A stretch of DNA of 64,000 nucleotides, taken from Meconema thalassinum. Its lineage: Eukaryota > Arthropoda > Insecta > Orthoptera > Tettigoniidae. The notes under the pieces were generated by a model. That model ran no database searches and was not told the DNA's origin. It was given only the letters and a program-made list of their open reading frames with translations. Location: positions 1,288,908,792 to 1,288,972,791 of the forward strand of contig OX336389.2 in NCBI GenBank assembly GCA_946902985.2, in the 5' to 3' direction. Shown piece by piece: positions 55,612 to 64,000 of the stretch. The first letter of the stretch is position 1, and each line of letters opens with the position of its first letter. The translations under genes and the position numbers were made by a program.

Positions 55612-58537
55612 GTTGTTGTTGTTGTTTGAGTCTTCAGTCTTTTGACTGGTTTGATGCAGCTCTCCATGCCTCCCTGTTTTGAGCTAATCGTTTCATCTCT
55701 ACATAGCTACCACACCCTACATCCGAGGCAATCTGTTTAACATATTCTAACCTTGGTCTACCCCTACAGTTCTTGTCCTCGACCCTTCCTTCCATAACTA
55801 AGCTTGCTATTCCTGGGTGTCTTAGTATCTGTCCTACCAACCTATCTCTTCTCTTCATTAGCAGTCGCCAGAAACATCTCTCCTCTCCCACTCGCCTTAA
55901 TACCTCTTCGTTTGTAACCCTATCTACCCATCTGATCTTCATCATTCTCCTGTAACACCACATTTCAAATGCTTCAATTCTCCTCTTTTCTGCTGCACTA
56001 ATAGTCCAAGTTTCACTTCCATAGAGCGCCACGCTCCAGACAAAGGCTTTCAAAAATGATTTTCTAATACCTAAATCTATATTCGATGTCAACAGATTCC
56101 TTTTTTGTAGGAAGGCTTTCCTTGCCTGAGCCAACCTACTTTTTATATCCTCTTTGCTTCGTCCATCACTGGTTATTCTGCTTCCTAAGTAACAGAAGTC
56201 TCCAACTTCCTTCAGCTTTTCACCTGCCAATTTGATCTCCATAGAAGTTTCTGATTTATTTCGGCTGCATTCCAGTATTTTTGTTTTACATTTATTAATT
56301 TTCATCATGTATTCATTCTGTAAGACGGAGTCCATACCATTCAAAAACTGATTCAAATCCTCAGGCGTGTCGGCCAAGATGACGATGTCATCAGCAAATC
56401 TCAGAGTTGAAATTATTTCTCCTTGAATCTTCACTCCCACTTTAAATTTTTCTCCAATTTCCTTCATTGCTTGTTCAATGTAAAGATTGAAAAGTATGGG
56501 TGATAAGTTGCAGCCTTGCCTTACACCTTTCTGAATACCAGCTTCTCTCTCATGTCCTTCAGCTCAAATGACTGCTGTCTGGTTTCTGTATAGATTGTAT
56601 ATCACCCTCCTATCCCTGTACTTTATTCCAATAGATTTCAAAATGTCAAACAATTTAGTCCAATCAACGTTATCAAAAGCCTTTTCTAAGTCTACAAATG
56701 CCATGAACGTTCTCTTACCTTTCCTTATTCTACCTTCCAAAATCAGCCTAAGACTTAGTACAGCTTCCCTTGTTCCTACATTTCTCCTGAAACCAAACTG
56801 GTCTTCACCCAACTCCGTTTCTATCTGGCTTTCAATCCTCTTGTAAATTATTCTAGACAGGATCCTTGAAGCATGAGTAATCAAGCTGATTGTACGGTAA
56901 TCTTCACATCTGTCAGCTCCCACTTTCTTTGGTATAGGGATGATAACATTCTTCTTGAAATCAGGGGGTACCTCACCTGTCTCATAAATCCTACACACCA
57001 AGTGAAATAGCCTGATCAGACCTTCATCTCCTATGCAGCGTAGCAACTCAATCGGTATATCATCTTTGCCTGGTGCTTTGTTCCTGCCTAAGTCCTCTAA
57101 TGCTCTGTCAAATTCTGATCTCAATATTAAATCTCCTTTTGCATCCTCATCAATTTCCTCCTCCCTTTCCATTACATGATTCTCAATCTCCATTCCCTTA
57201 TTCAAGCACTCTATGTAAGCTTTCCATCTCTCAACCTTTTCTTCCCTATCTGTTAGAGGCTTTCCATTTGTGTCCTTAATATTACAGCACTTAGTCTTCT
57301 TTTCCCCAAAAGTATTCTTAACCCTTCGATAAGCTGTGTCTACTTTTCCTAATTTCAGACAATTTTCTATACCTGCAAATTTCTCTTTCAAACATTCTTC
57401 TTTCGCTTCCTTGCACTTCTTGTTAACCTCATTTCTCAGACGTCTGTATTCTGCTTTCCCCTTTTCATCTCTTAGATTCTTGTGTTTCCGCCTTTCATCC
57501 ATCAATTCTAGTATATCCTGAGTGATCCACGGTTTTCTACCTATTCTTTCTTTCCTACCAATGTTTTCTTCTGCGGATTTTGTTATTTCATTCTTCAAAA
57601 GTGCCCATTCGTCTGCAATTGAAGTCCGTTTAGGATTTTTCATTAGTCCTTCCGTTATGCTCTTCTTGAATCTTTCGTTTACATCCTTTACTTTCAGTCC
57701 GTCTATTGCCCACCTTTTTGGCTTTTGACTTTTCTTCAGTTTCTTCAACTTTAATCTGCATTTCATTACAACCAGATGGTGGTCAGAGTTTATGTCAGCA
57801 CCAGGATATGTTTTACAATCCAAAATCTGGTTTCGAAACCTCTGCTTGACCATAATGAAGTCGATTTGGTAACGCCCTGTATCTCCTGGTCTCATCCATG
57901 TGTATATTCTTCTATTGTGGTTATTGAATAAGGTGTTAGCTATGACCAACTCATGTTCGGTGCAGAATTCCATCAGCCTGCTTCCTCGATCATTCCTTTC
58001 ACCTAATCCGAAATCTCCTACTATCTTCCCTTCTCTCCCTTTTCCTACCACAGCATTCCAATCTCCCATTACTATAACATTTTCATCACCTTTGATATAC
58101 CTCAGAATGTCATCTATTTCTTCGTAGACCTTTTCAACATCCTCATCATCAGCTTGACTGGTAGGCATATAGACTTGTACCACTGTGGTGCACATAGGTT
58201 TAGTATTGATTTTTGCTACAATAATCCGTTCACTGTATTGCTCATAATATTCCACCCGCTGTCCAAGTTTCCTACTCAATATGAGACCAACTCCTGCTTG
58301 GCCATTGTTTGATTTAGTGCTAATGACCCTATAGTCTCCTGACCAAACGTCCTGTTCTTCCTGCCAGCGCATTTCACTAATCCCAACCAAATCCAACCTC
58401 AACCTATCCATTTCCCGTTCTAAGTTTTCTATCTTTCCACTTCCTAGCAGACTTCTAACATTCCACGCTCCGATCCGTAGAATGTCAGATTTCCTCTTTG
58501 TTACCTTTTGCAGTGCTGAGAAATTCCTTTTAGTTTA
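55612..58537 (-). mobile_element. BovB/RTE-like LINE copy B, near full length
   Basis: Minus-strand LINE with a (CAA)n tail at its 3' end (GTTGTTGTTGTTGTT on the plus strand, 55612-55627). Its reading frame is open from about 58537 to 55634 except for a single stop. The 5' end is probably slightly truncated. It is the youngest-looking LINE in the window. Confidence 0.88.
55634..58537 (-). CDS. LINE B endonuclease-reverse transcriptase, one stop
   Basis: About 925 codons from ATG 58411; the frame is open upstream to 58537 with ILRIGAWNVRSLLGSGKIEN, so the original start is lost or non-ATG. EEP endonuclease: LVGISEMRWQEEQD, VQVYMPTSQ, VIVMGDWNAVVGKG, RRIYTWMRPGDTGRYQIDF, YPGADINSDHH. RT: RNKAPGKDDIPIELLR, KKNVIIPIPKKVG, YRTISLITHASRILSRII, EDQFGFRRNVGTREAV, AFVDLEKAFDNVDW, then GVRQGCNLSPILFN, TLRFADDIVILAD (FADD) and CYLGSRITSDGRS. 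The last part has SETWTISAAEKRRIEAFEMW and CRGRPRLEYVKQI. The sole lesion is TGA at 56564-56566, just before the VRQGCNLSP motif. The endonuclease resembles the BovB/RTE type. Confidence 0.9.
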
Positions 58538-59134
58538 AGAAATATTTAGAGTATAAACTTCTGCAGTATTTCATTACTAAACTGAAGACTTGGTTTTGCT
58601 ACACCGTGTGTGCAAATGGTCAACTTGGTAGTGGCAGGGTTACCAACCATTTGGCCTTTGCCAGACATATCCTGCTTTTCAATGTCTTATGCAGCAGGCA
58701 TTGACAATTTCTCCATATCAAGATTGAAATTTTCTCATCACCCTGTCTTGAGATCTTCCTCTCATGTCTGTAACATTTACATTCTAAAGGGGTAGAGATA
58801 AATTCATATAAATTATTCGACCAGAAAGAGACAACACTAGGTCAACAATGGAATGAATTTTTGAAAATTTGAAAGTTATCCTTTGCTATTCCAGGCAGCA
58901 GTGAATGTATGTTTCCCTTCATAAATGTTCCATGGATGAAAGAAAGGAACCATTTGTTGATAGGCCTACTCTTGGAATCAGTGAAAAGAATACTACTGGT
59001 AAAGTTGACTTTTAAAGATTAGTCACATGAAGAATTTTACAAAGATATGTACTCCAAGAAAGCATGGGGAGATGCATCAATCTACTGAGAGACCAATTGC
59101 ACACACAATGGGGATTTAGTATAATAACGTATTT
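58538..59134. other. Intronic sequence, nothing recognised
   Basis: No motif seen. Short plus-strand frame at 58610-58795 without similarity that I recognise. Confidence 0.4.
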
Positions 59135-60420
59135 AATCATCATCATCATCATCATGAACCGGCTCCAGTTTCCCAGGTGCGGTGAATGAGCGCTCTCCAT
59201 TTAGTTCTCTCCAAGAATGTTTCCTCCTCCATGATTTGCTGTAAATCCAGACCTCTCCCTGCAAGATCATTTCTAACCTGGTCGATCCATCTCTTCCTTG
59301 GTCGAACTCTTGGTCTTCAGTTCTTTCTCAAACCACACTCGAGCTGTTCTTTGTGTGTCCATTCTTTTGAGATGACCGAACCATTTCAGCCTGGCTTCAA
59401 CACAGATCTCATTAAGAGATTGTTCTACTTGAACAAGATGGCATATCTTATCCTTTTTTATTTTGTCCCTCCTTGTCTTCTGTATCATAGTTCTTAAAAA
59501 CTTCATCTCCACCACCTGTAGTTTGCTCTGGGATTGGGTACAGGTTTCTAAGCTATATGTAGTAACAGGTACAAAGAAGCTCTTGTAGAGTATTAGTTTT
59601 GATCTTAAAGGAACTTGCTTATCCCAAAGAAGCCCTCTCACGAGATGATAAAATTGTGCTCCATGTTGAACTCTACTAGTGATTTCTGCAGATGGTTGGT
59701 ATCTTGGACACTACACTGCCAAGGTAACAGAACTGATGTACTTGTTCTAACTTTGTACCATTCAGAGTGATGTTAGTACAGATGTTTTGTCGACTAATGG
59801 GCATCACTACTGTTTTGGACTTGCTTGGTATATTTAGACCAAATTGCTTGAATATAGCATTCCAATCATTCAGCTTCTGTTGTATTTCAGCCTCATTTTC
59901 ACCCCATATTACATCATCTGCAAATGCTAAAGCTTTAAACTCAGAGGTCTTACTGAGTCTCTTAACTCTCTTCATTATTTCATCCATTACAGTAATGAAT
60001 AATTGCTGTACACCATGCTTAGTCTCAAACCACTCTGAATAGCCATCACCTATTTGGACACAACTCTGGCAGTGTTCATATAGCATCTTGACTTTATTAA
60101 AGCACATGGTATTGATCTATTTTGAAGGCATTCCCAAATTGTATTTTTCCGTACATTGTCGTAAGCCTTCTCAATATCTAGAAATGTAAAGATTATGTCT
60201 TTTCCTTTTTCTCAGAGCTTCTCCATAATCATCCCGACTGAAAATATCAGATCTGTTGTTGCCCTGTTCCATCTGAAACCGTACTGCTCTTCTTCAAGCT
60301 GTGGTTCAATGATAATTCGTAATCTGTGTTCTGTGATTCGTTCCATTATCTTCAGGCCATGAGATAGAAGAGTAATTCCCCTGTAGTTGCAAGGTTTCCA
60401 TCTGTCTCCTGTCATCAATT
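59135..60420 (-). mobile_element. LINE copy C, 5'-truncated and decayed
   Basis: Third minus-strand LINE. Its 3' end carries a (GAT)n tail (AATCATCATCATCATCATCA on the plus strand, 59135-59156), and only the reverse transcriptase C-terminal two thirds remain. No target duplication was found. Confidence 0.8.
59273..60418 (-). pseudogene. LINE C reverse transcriptase relic
   Basis: Read in three frames: WKPCNYRGITLLSHGLKIME, EEEQYGFRWNRATTDLIF (60418-60212); TFLDIEKAYDNV (about 60190-60150); CQSCVQIGDGYSEWF, ALAFADDVIWG with catalytic FADD, FCYLGSVVS (60107-59676); LWDKQVPLRSKLILYKSFF, EARLKWFGHLKRMD (59641-59273). It is related to copy A but clearly more diverged and more damaged. Confidence 0.8.
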
Positions 60421-60800
60421 GAAATTATCAGTTTTTGTTTTCTTCTTCTTCTTCTTTTTAAGTACTGATTTTCTTTTTCAGAGCAATGTCCTGCATTTCA
60501 AAATTTTCAGCAGTGACAGCAGAGATGATTGCTTATTGTTACGAGGCCATATTCTTAATACACTAAATCTGTTGTTTGTTGTTACCCTCCTGAAATGTCT
60601 GGTTCGTCACTTCTTATCGGTGGCCCTGGGACCATCGACTATTATAAGGCAGTCTATACATCTACCAGTACCTCCCAAAATGATTTTCTGTGTGTGTGCG
60701 TGCGAGATAACCACAATTTAGTTCCCACAAGAAATAATGTTGGAAGTGTACGAGTATAACTCCATAACAGAGTGCCTGCGAAGGTTGTTTCATGATTAGA
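60421..60800. other. Intronic sequence, nothing recognised
   Basis: A short CTT-rich run lies at 60443-60455. No gene. Confidence 0.4.
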
Positions 60801-60802
60801 TA

Positions 60803-62465
60803 TACAGGGTGATTCTTATTAACGTTTAAAACTCTTTGTAGCGACGTAGAAGGCATTGAGACAAGTAATTTGATATAGGACACTTAGGGCCGCAAGTGTC
60901 CAGAAATACCTTAAAAGTGAACCACAACTGTTAAACTGTCATCAGGTGACGGGTCAGGTCCATGCACTCTTACGCACACCAAAGCATCCAAAGCAAACGT
61001 TGAATGTCATATCACTCTGGCTCCGTGTCTGCGTGTGCGTCTCAGGCGCGTGGGGTTCGTGGTTCTATTCCGTGCCCTATTCATCATCATATTTTTCTCT
61101 CTCTTCGCCATTCAAGTGGAAGCAACACTTTTATTTTTGCGCATGTATCACCGAACTTTCTTGCTGTTAAACATTACAACCCACAAACGGCTGAGGGTCA
61201 CATGAGAAGGCAGAACGCGTTGGGGAAATCGTTGTTGGTACAGCCTCCTTGCAGCAAGTGCGTTCGAATTTGCAGCACCATAACAAAGGTGCATGTCTGC
61301 AAGCTCATAGAATGTAAAGCAGTTCATTTGATGTACTGTATTGAACTGTGTGGTTGAGAACTCCCAAACCGTTGTTATCTAGTACAGCAGTTCTTGTCGT
61401 ATGACTAATTTTACCCCATCCTATCGAATCCAGTGTAAAATTCCCGTTTAAAACTCTCTGTAGCGACGTAGAAGGCATTGAGACAAGTAATTTGATATAG
61501 GACACTTAGGGCCGCAAGTGTCCAGAAATACCTTAAAAGTGAACCACAACTGTTAAACTGTCATCAGGTGACGGGTCAGGTCCATGCACTCTTACGCACA
61601 CCAAAGCATCCAAAGCAAACGTTGAATGTCATATCACTCTGGCTCCGTGTCTGCGTGTGCGTCTCAGGCGCGTGGGGTTCGTGGTTCTATTCCGTGCCCT
61701 ATTCATCATCATATTTTTCTCTCTCTTTGCCATTCAAGTGGAAGCAACGCTTTTATTTTTGCGCATGTATCACCGAACTTTCTTGCTGTTAAACATTACA
61801 ACCCACAAACGGCTGAGGGTCACATGAGAAGGCAGAACGCGTTGGGGAAATCGTTGTTGGTACAGCCACCTTGCAGCAAGTGCGTTCGAATTTGCAGCAC
61901 CATAACAAAGGTGCATGTCTGCAAGCTCATAGAATGTAAAGCAGTTCATTTGATGTACTGTATTGAACTGTGTGGTTGAGAACTCCCAAACCGTTGTTAT
62001 CTAGTACAGCAGTTCTTGTCGTATGACTAATTTTACCCCATCCTATCGAATCCAGTGTAAAATTCCCGAATGCTTCCTATCACATTTGTAATACAAAGTG
62101 TTCTTAATATCAACTAACAATCTGCTTCCACCTGTAAGGAGAAGAGAGAGAACAAAAAAAGATGAGGGATAGGCCCCGGATTCGAACCTCGAACCCCACG
62201 CGCCCAAGTCGCACACGCAGACACGGAGCCAGAGTGATATGATATTCAACGTTTGCTTTGGATGATTTAGTGTGCGTATGAGTGCACGGGCCTGTCCGCT
62301 CGAGCTGAGCCGTTACCTGATGACATCATATGTTTAACAGTTGTGATTCACTTTTAAGGTATTTCCGGACACTTGCAACCCTAAGTGTCCTATATCAAAT
62401 TACTTGTCTCAATGCCGTCTAAGTCGCTACAGAGAGTTTTAAACGTTAATAAGAATCACCCCGTA
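60803..62465. mobile_element. TA-flanked foldback element with internal duplication
   Basis: Inverted ends TACAGGGTGATTCTTATTAA (left) and TACGGGGTGATTCTTATTAA (right, reverse strand) are flanked by TA at 60801-60802 and 62466-62467. Each arm is about 420 bp. The left arm with its spacer is present twice in tandem (from 60824 and from 61446, period 622 bp, nearly identical). The right arm (62050-62465) is more diverged. Arms contain a tRNA-like promoter region (TGGCTCCGTGTCTGC, and GGTTCGAATCC on the minus strand in the right arm). No transposase is present, so the element is non-autonomous. Confidence 0.85.
60824..62066 (+). repeat. 622-bp tandem direct duplication
   Basis: Unit 1 is 60824-61445, unit 2 is 61446-62066. 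I noticed only a handful of differences (for example CTCTTTGTAG versus CTCTCTGTAG, CAACACTTT versus CAACGCTTT). Both contain the same 117-residue frame (61004 and 61626), which I take as incidental. Confidence 0.93.
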
Positions 62466-62798
62466 TATCACTCATTTGCTGCAACAGTGGCATAACTAGA
62501 AACCTGTACTTTTTCAGTTTTTGCCTCAATGTAGCACTTGAGAATATTCTTTATCGACTGATTAAATCAACACTTCTCTATTATTCTTCTTTGCAACATG
62601 AGACTACATAATTCGTTGTCCCAGTTTCTGAAAATATTGCAAATACATCATGAGCACTGATACTTTTTAACTGCATTAGTGTATGTTGTGAAGCAAAGTA
62701 TCATTTCTTCAATATAACATTAAAACCTTAATTATATTCCTATGTAGATTTGTATATGTACACACTCGTTACATATTATATATCTCTTTTTCTTTCAG

Positions 62799-62954
62799 GA
62801 TGCACAAGGAGCTCAGTGTTTAGCAAATCAGTACCAGTTGTATTATGGAAGAGAGAACAAAAAGAGACTTCTATTGCTGGAGACATTAAATTACTCACCT
62901 GATGATTTCAGGCATATGGATGTAATTGCAGAACTGGAATGTTTATCAATATAA
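62799..62954 (+). CDS. ATPAF1: ATPAF1 last coding exon
   Basis: Fifty-one codons and a TAA: DAQGAQCLANQYQLYYGREN, then LLLLETLNYSPDDFRHMDVI and AELECLSI. The acceptor is tttctttcag. This is the C-terminal ATP11 block (A-QC-AN-x-x-Q-x-[YF]Y, then L-x-E-T-[FL]N-x-x-P-x-[DE]F-x-x-M-x-V-I-AEL-E), the most conserved part of the family. The preceding intron is 19.7 kb and holds the Gypsy element, SINEs, three LINEs and the foldback. Confidence 0.95.
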   Translation, partial: DAQGAQCLANQYQLYYGRENKKRLLLLETLNYSPDDFRHMDVIAELECLSI

Positions 62955-63038
62955 TGTTTCTGTGTTTTAACTGAGCTAGCTGTTCTGTTAAAATGAGTGT
63001 TTTATTATTTTAAGCATTTTCTACACCAATAGTAAGCT

Positions 63039-63044
63039 AATAAA
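63039..63044 (+). terminator. ATPAF1 poly(A) signal
   Basis: AATAAA lies 85 bp after the stop codon, with a GT-rich stretch (GTTTTGTTTTGGTGGTG) 40-60 bp further on. A short 3' UTR is inferred. Confidence 0.75.
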
Positions 63045-63099
63045 ACTTAACTTTCTTCTGTCCTCTGGAATCTTTTAATGGGTTTTGTTTTGGTGGTGA

Positions 63100-64000
63100 T
63101 TGTTATTTTTAAGGGGTAGCACGTAGACTTCTTTTGGTGTAAGTCTGGAATATCCAAGGATACACCTTGAAAATATAAAACACACTACAGTACAGTGTTC
63201 TCACCCGGACTTTTGGATGGACATACTGGCTGGCTAATATAACCTTTTGAACAACTGGGCCTTGAAGAAGAAAAGGAGAATTAACATATAATTGTCAAGT
63301 TAGAGGAAATCATTGAGAGGACTCCACACATTTTTAGCCTATTTTCATTTATGGAAAAAATAGGCCTTTTGTCCGTGGGCTTGTATGTGTGTGAAAATGT
63401 GTGTCCCCTCGTAATAAAATTCTAAAAGGCTGGGGCGATTTCAATGAAACTCTGTAAGGTCATAGTACTATTTCCTCCGATCCCGACCGTGCCCTTCAAA
63501 TTTTGTTAAGGCTCACCAATCCAACATGGCGGCTATGCAAAATATTTCACTGGCATTCTATATCTCCGAAACTAGTACTGATATCACCCTGAAATTTTGT
63601 ACAGTGATATAAGACACTGCTAAAAGTTTAACAATGTGACATTCAAAAACCTGCTAAGTACAAAACGAATATGGCGGCCAAACGAAGTTGAAACATTTAA
63701 ATGGACTTTTCCCTCCATTTAACCATCCAAACACAGTGAAACTTGGTACAGCAAATGTTTATACACATTGTAATGCACTGATATCTAATTTGGTTCAATT
63801 GTTTACTTAACCTCAATATCGCGGCTGTGCGAAATTTTAAAATTAAGTTTTTATTTCTTGTGTCCTAATCATGTGATCAAAGTCAAGGTTTGAATAATGA
63901 ACCTACGCAATAATCTTCATCTAATAGTAGCCTACATAACTCTACGGCCTACATTTATAACAAGTAGTTCCGTGAAGAACTATACAGCCTATTTTCATAT
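63100..64000. other. Downstream region, probable old repeat
   Basis: No gene is seen. Recurrent phrases such as AGCCTATTTTCATTT (63336) and AGCCTATTTTCATAT (63986), and AACATGGCGGCTATGC with AATATGGCGGCCA, suggest an interspersed repeat running off the window edge. I cannot classify it. Confidence 0.35.

Noticed and set aside
61004..61979. Two identical 117-residue frames as tandem genes
   Set aside because: Both are carried by the 622-bp duplication inside a non-autonomous element and overlap its tRNA-like promoter region.
60824..62066. CRISPR-like or satellite array
   Set aside because: Only two 622-bp units, within a TA-flanked foldback; no spacer pattern.

Overview
This is an animal, almost certainly insect, nuclear window. 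The evidence is one spliced gene with canonical GT-AG introns, arthropod-type transposons of nearly every class and tRNA-derived SINEs. The very long introns suggest a large genome, for example a polyneopteran, but I cannot name the species.

Only one host gene is recognised. It is the mitochondrial F1-ATPase assembly factor ATPAF1 (ATP11 family), on the + strand. Six exons lie at 11402-11555, 24744-24806, 28459-28557, 28737-28832, 43012-43116 and 62799-62954, followed by a poly(A) signal at 63039. They join in frame into about 223 codons ending in a stop. The 5' exon(s), with the start codon and transit peptide, were not found and probably lie upstream. Introns of 13.2, 3.7, 0.18, 14.2 and 19.7 kb hold almost everything else.

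Layout. 1-659: a divergent Gypsy-type LTR on the - strand, cut by the window edge. 955-1400: a palindromic repeat split by a SINE. 2110-10515: a ZMYM1-like hAT element, itself interrupted by a 3.5 kb long-TIR element carrying a PIN-like/Cys-rich protein (- strand) and by a Tc1-type element (- strand, DD34E). 12241-14659: a non-autonomous element with CAGGG ends, a degenerate minisatellite and a tRNA-like SINE head. 15560-23902: a decayed, unclassified DDE-type transposon interrupted by a mariner foldback, a LINE ORF1 fragment, a palindromic MITE and a Tc1-type MITE. 24.9-28.3 kb: relics of Tc1, hAT, a foldback and Bel/Pao. 29.3-33.0 kb: a pogo-like transposase split by a small insertion, and a 149-bp direct repeat. 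33.0-36.4 kb: AT-rich, nothing recognised. 36.4-41.4 kb: an RTE-like 3' fragment and a long PHD-finger LINE. 41.9-42.9 kb: a piggyBac remnant. 44247-50828: a complete Gypsy LTR retrotransposon with damaged pol, inserted in a SINE. 53.0-60.4 kb: three LINE copies, all on the - strand. 60803-62465: a TA-flanked foldback element with an internal 622-bp duplication.

Apart from ATPAF1 there is no evidence that the genes work together; the rest is layered insertion history. Family names rest on protein motifs read by eye, without database searches.
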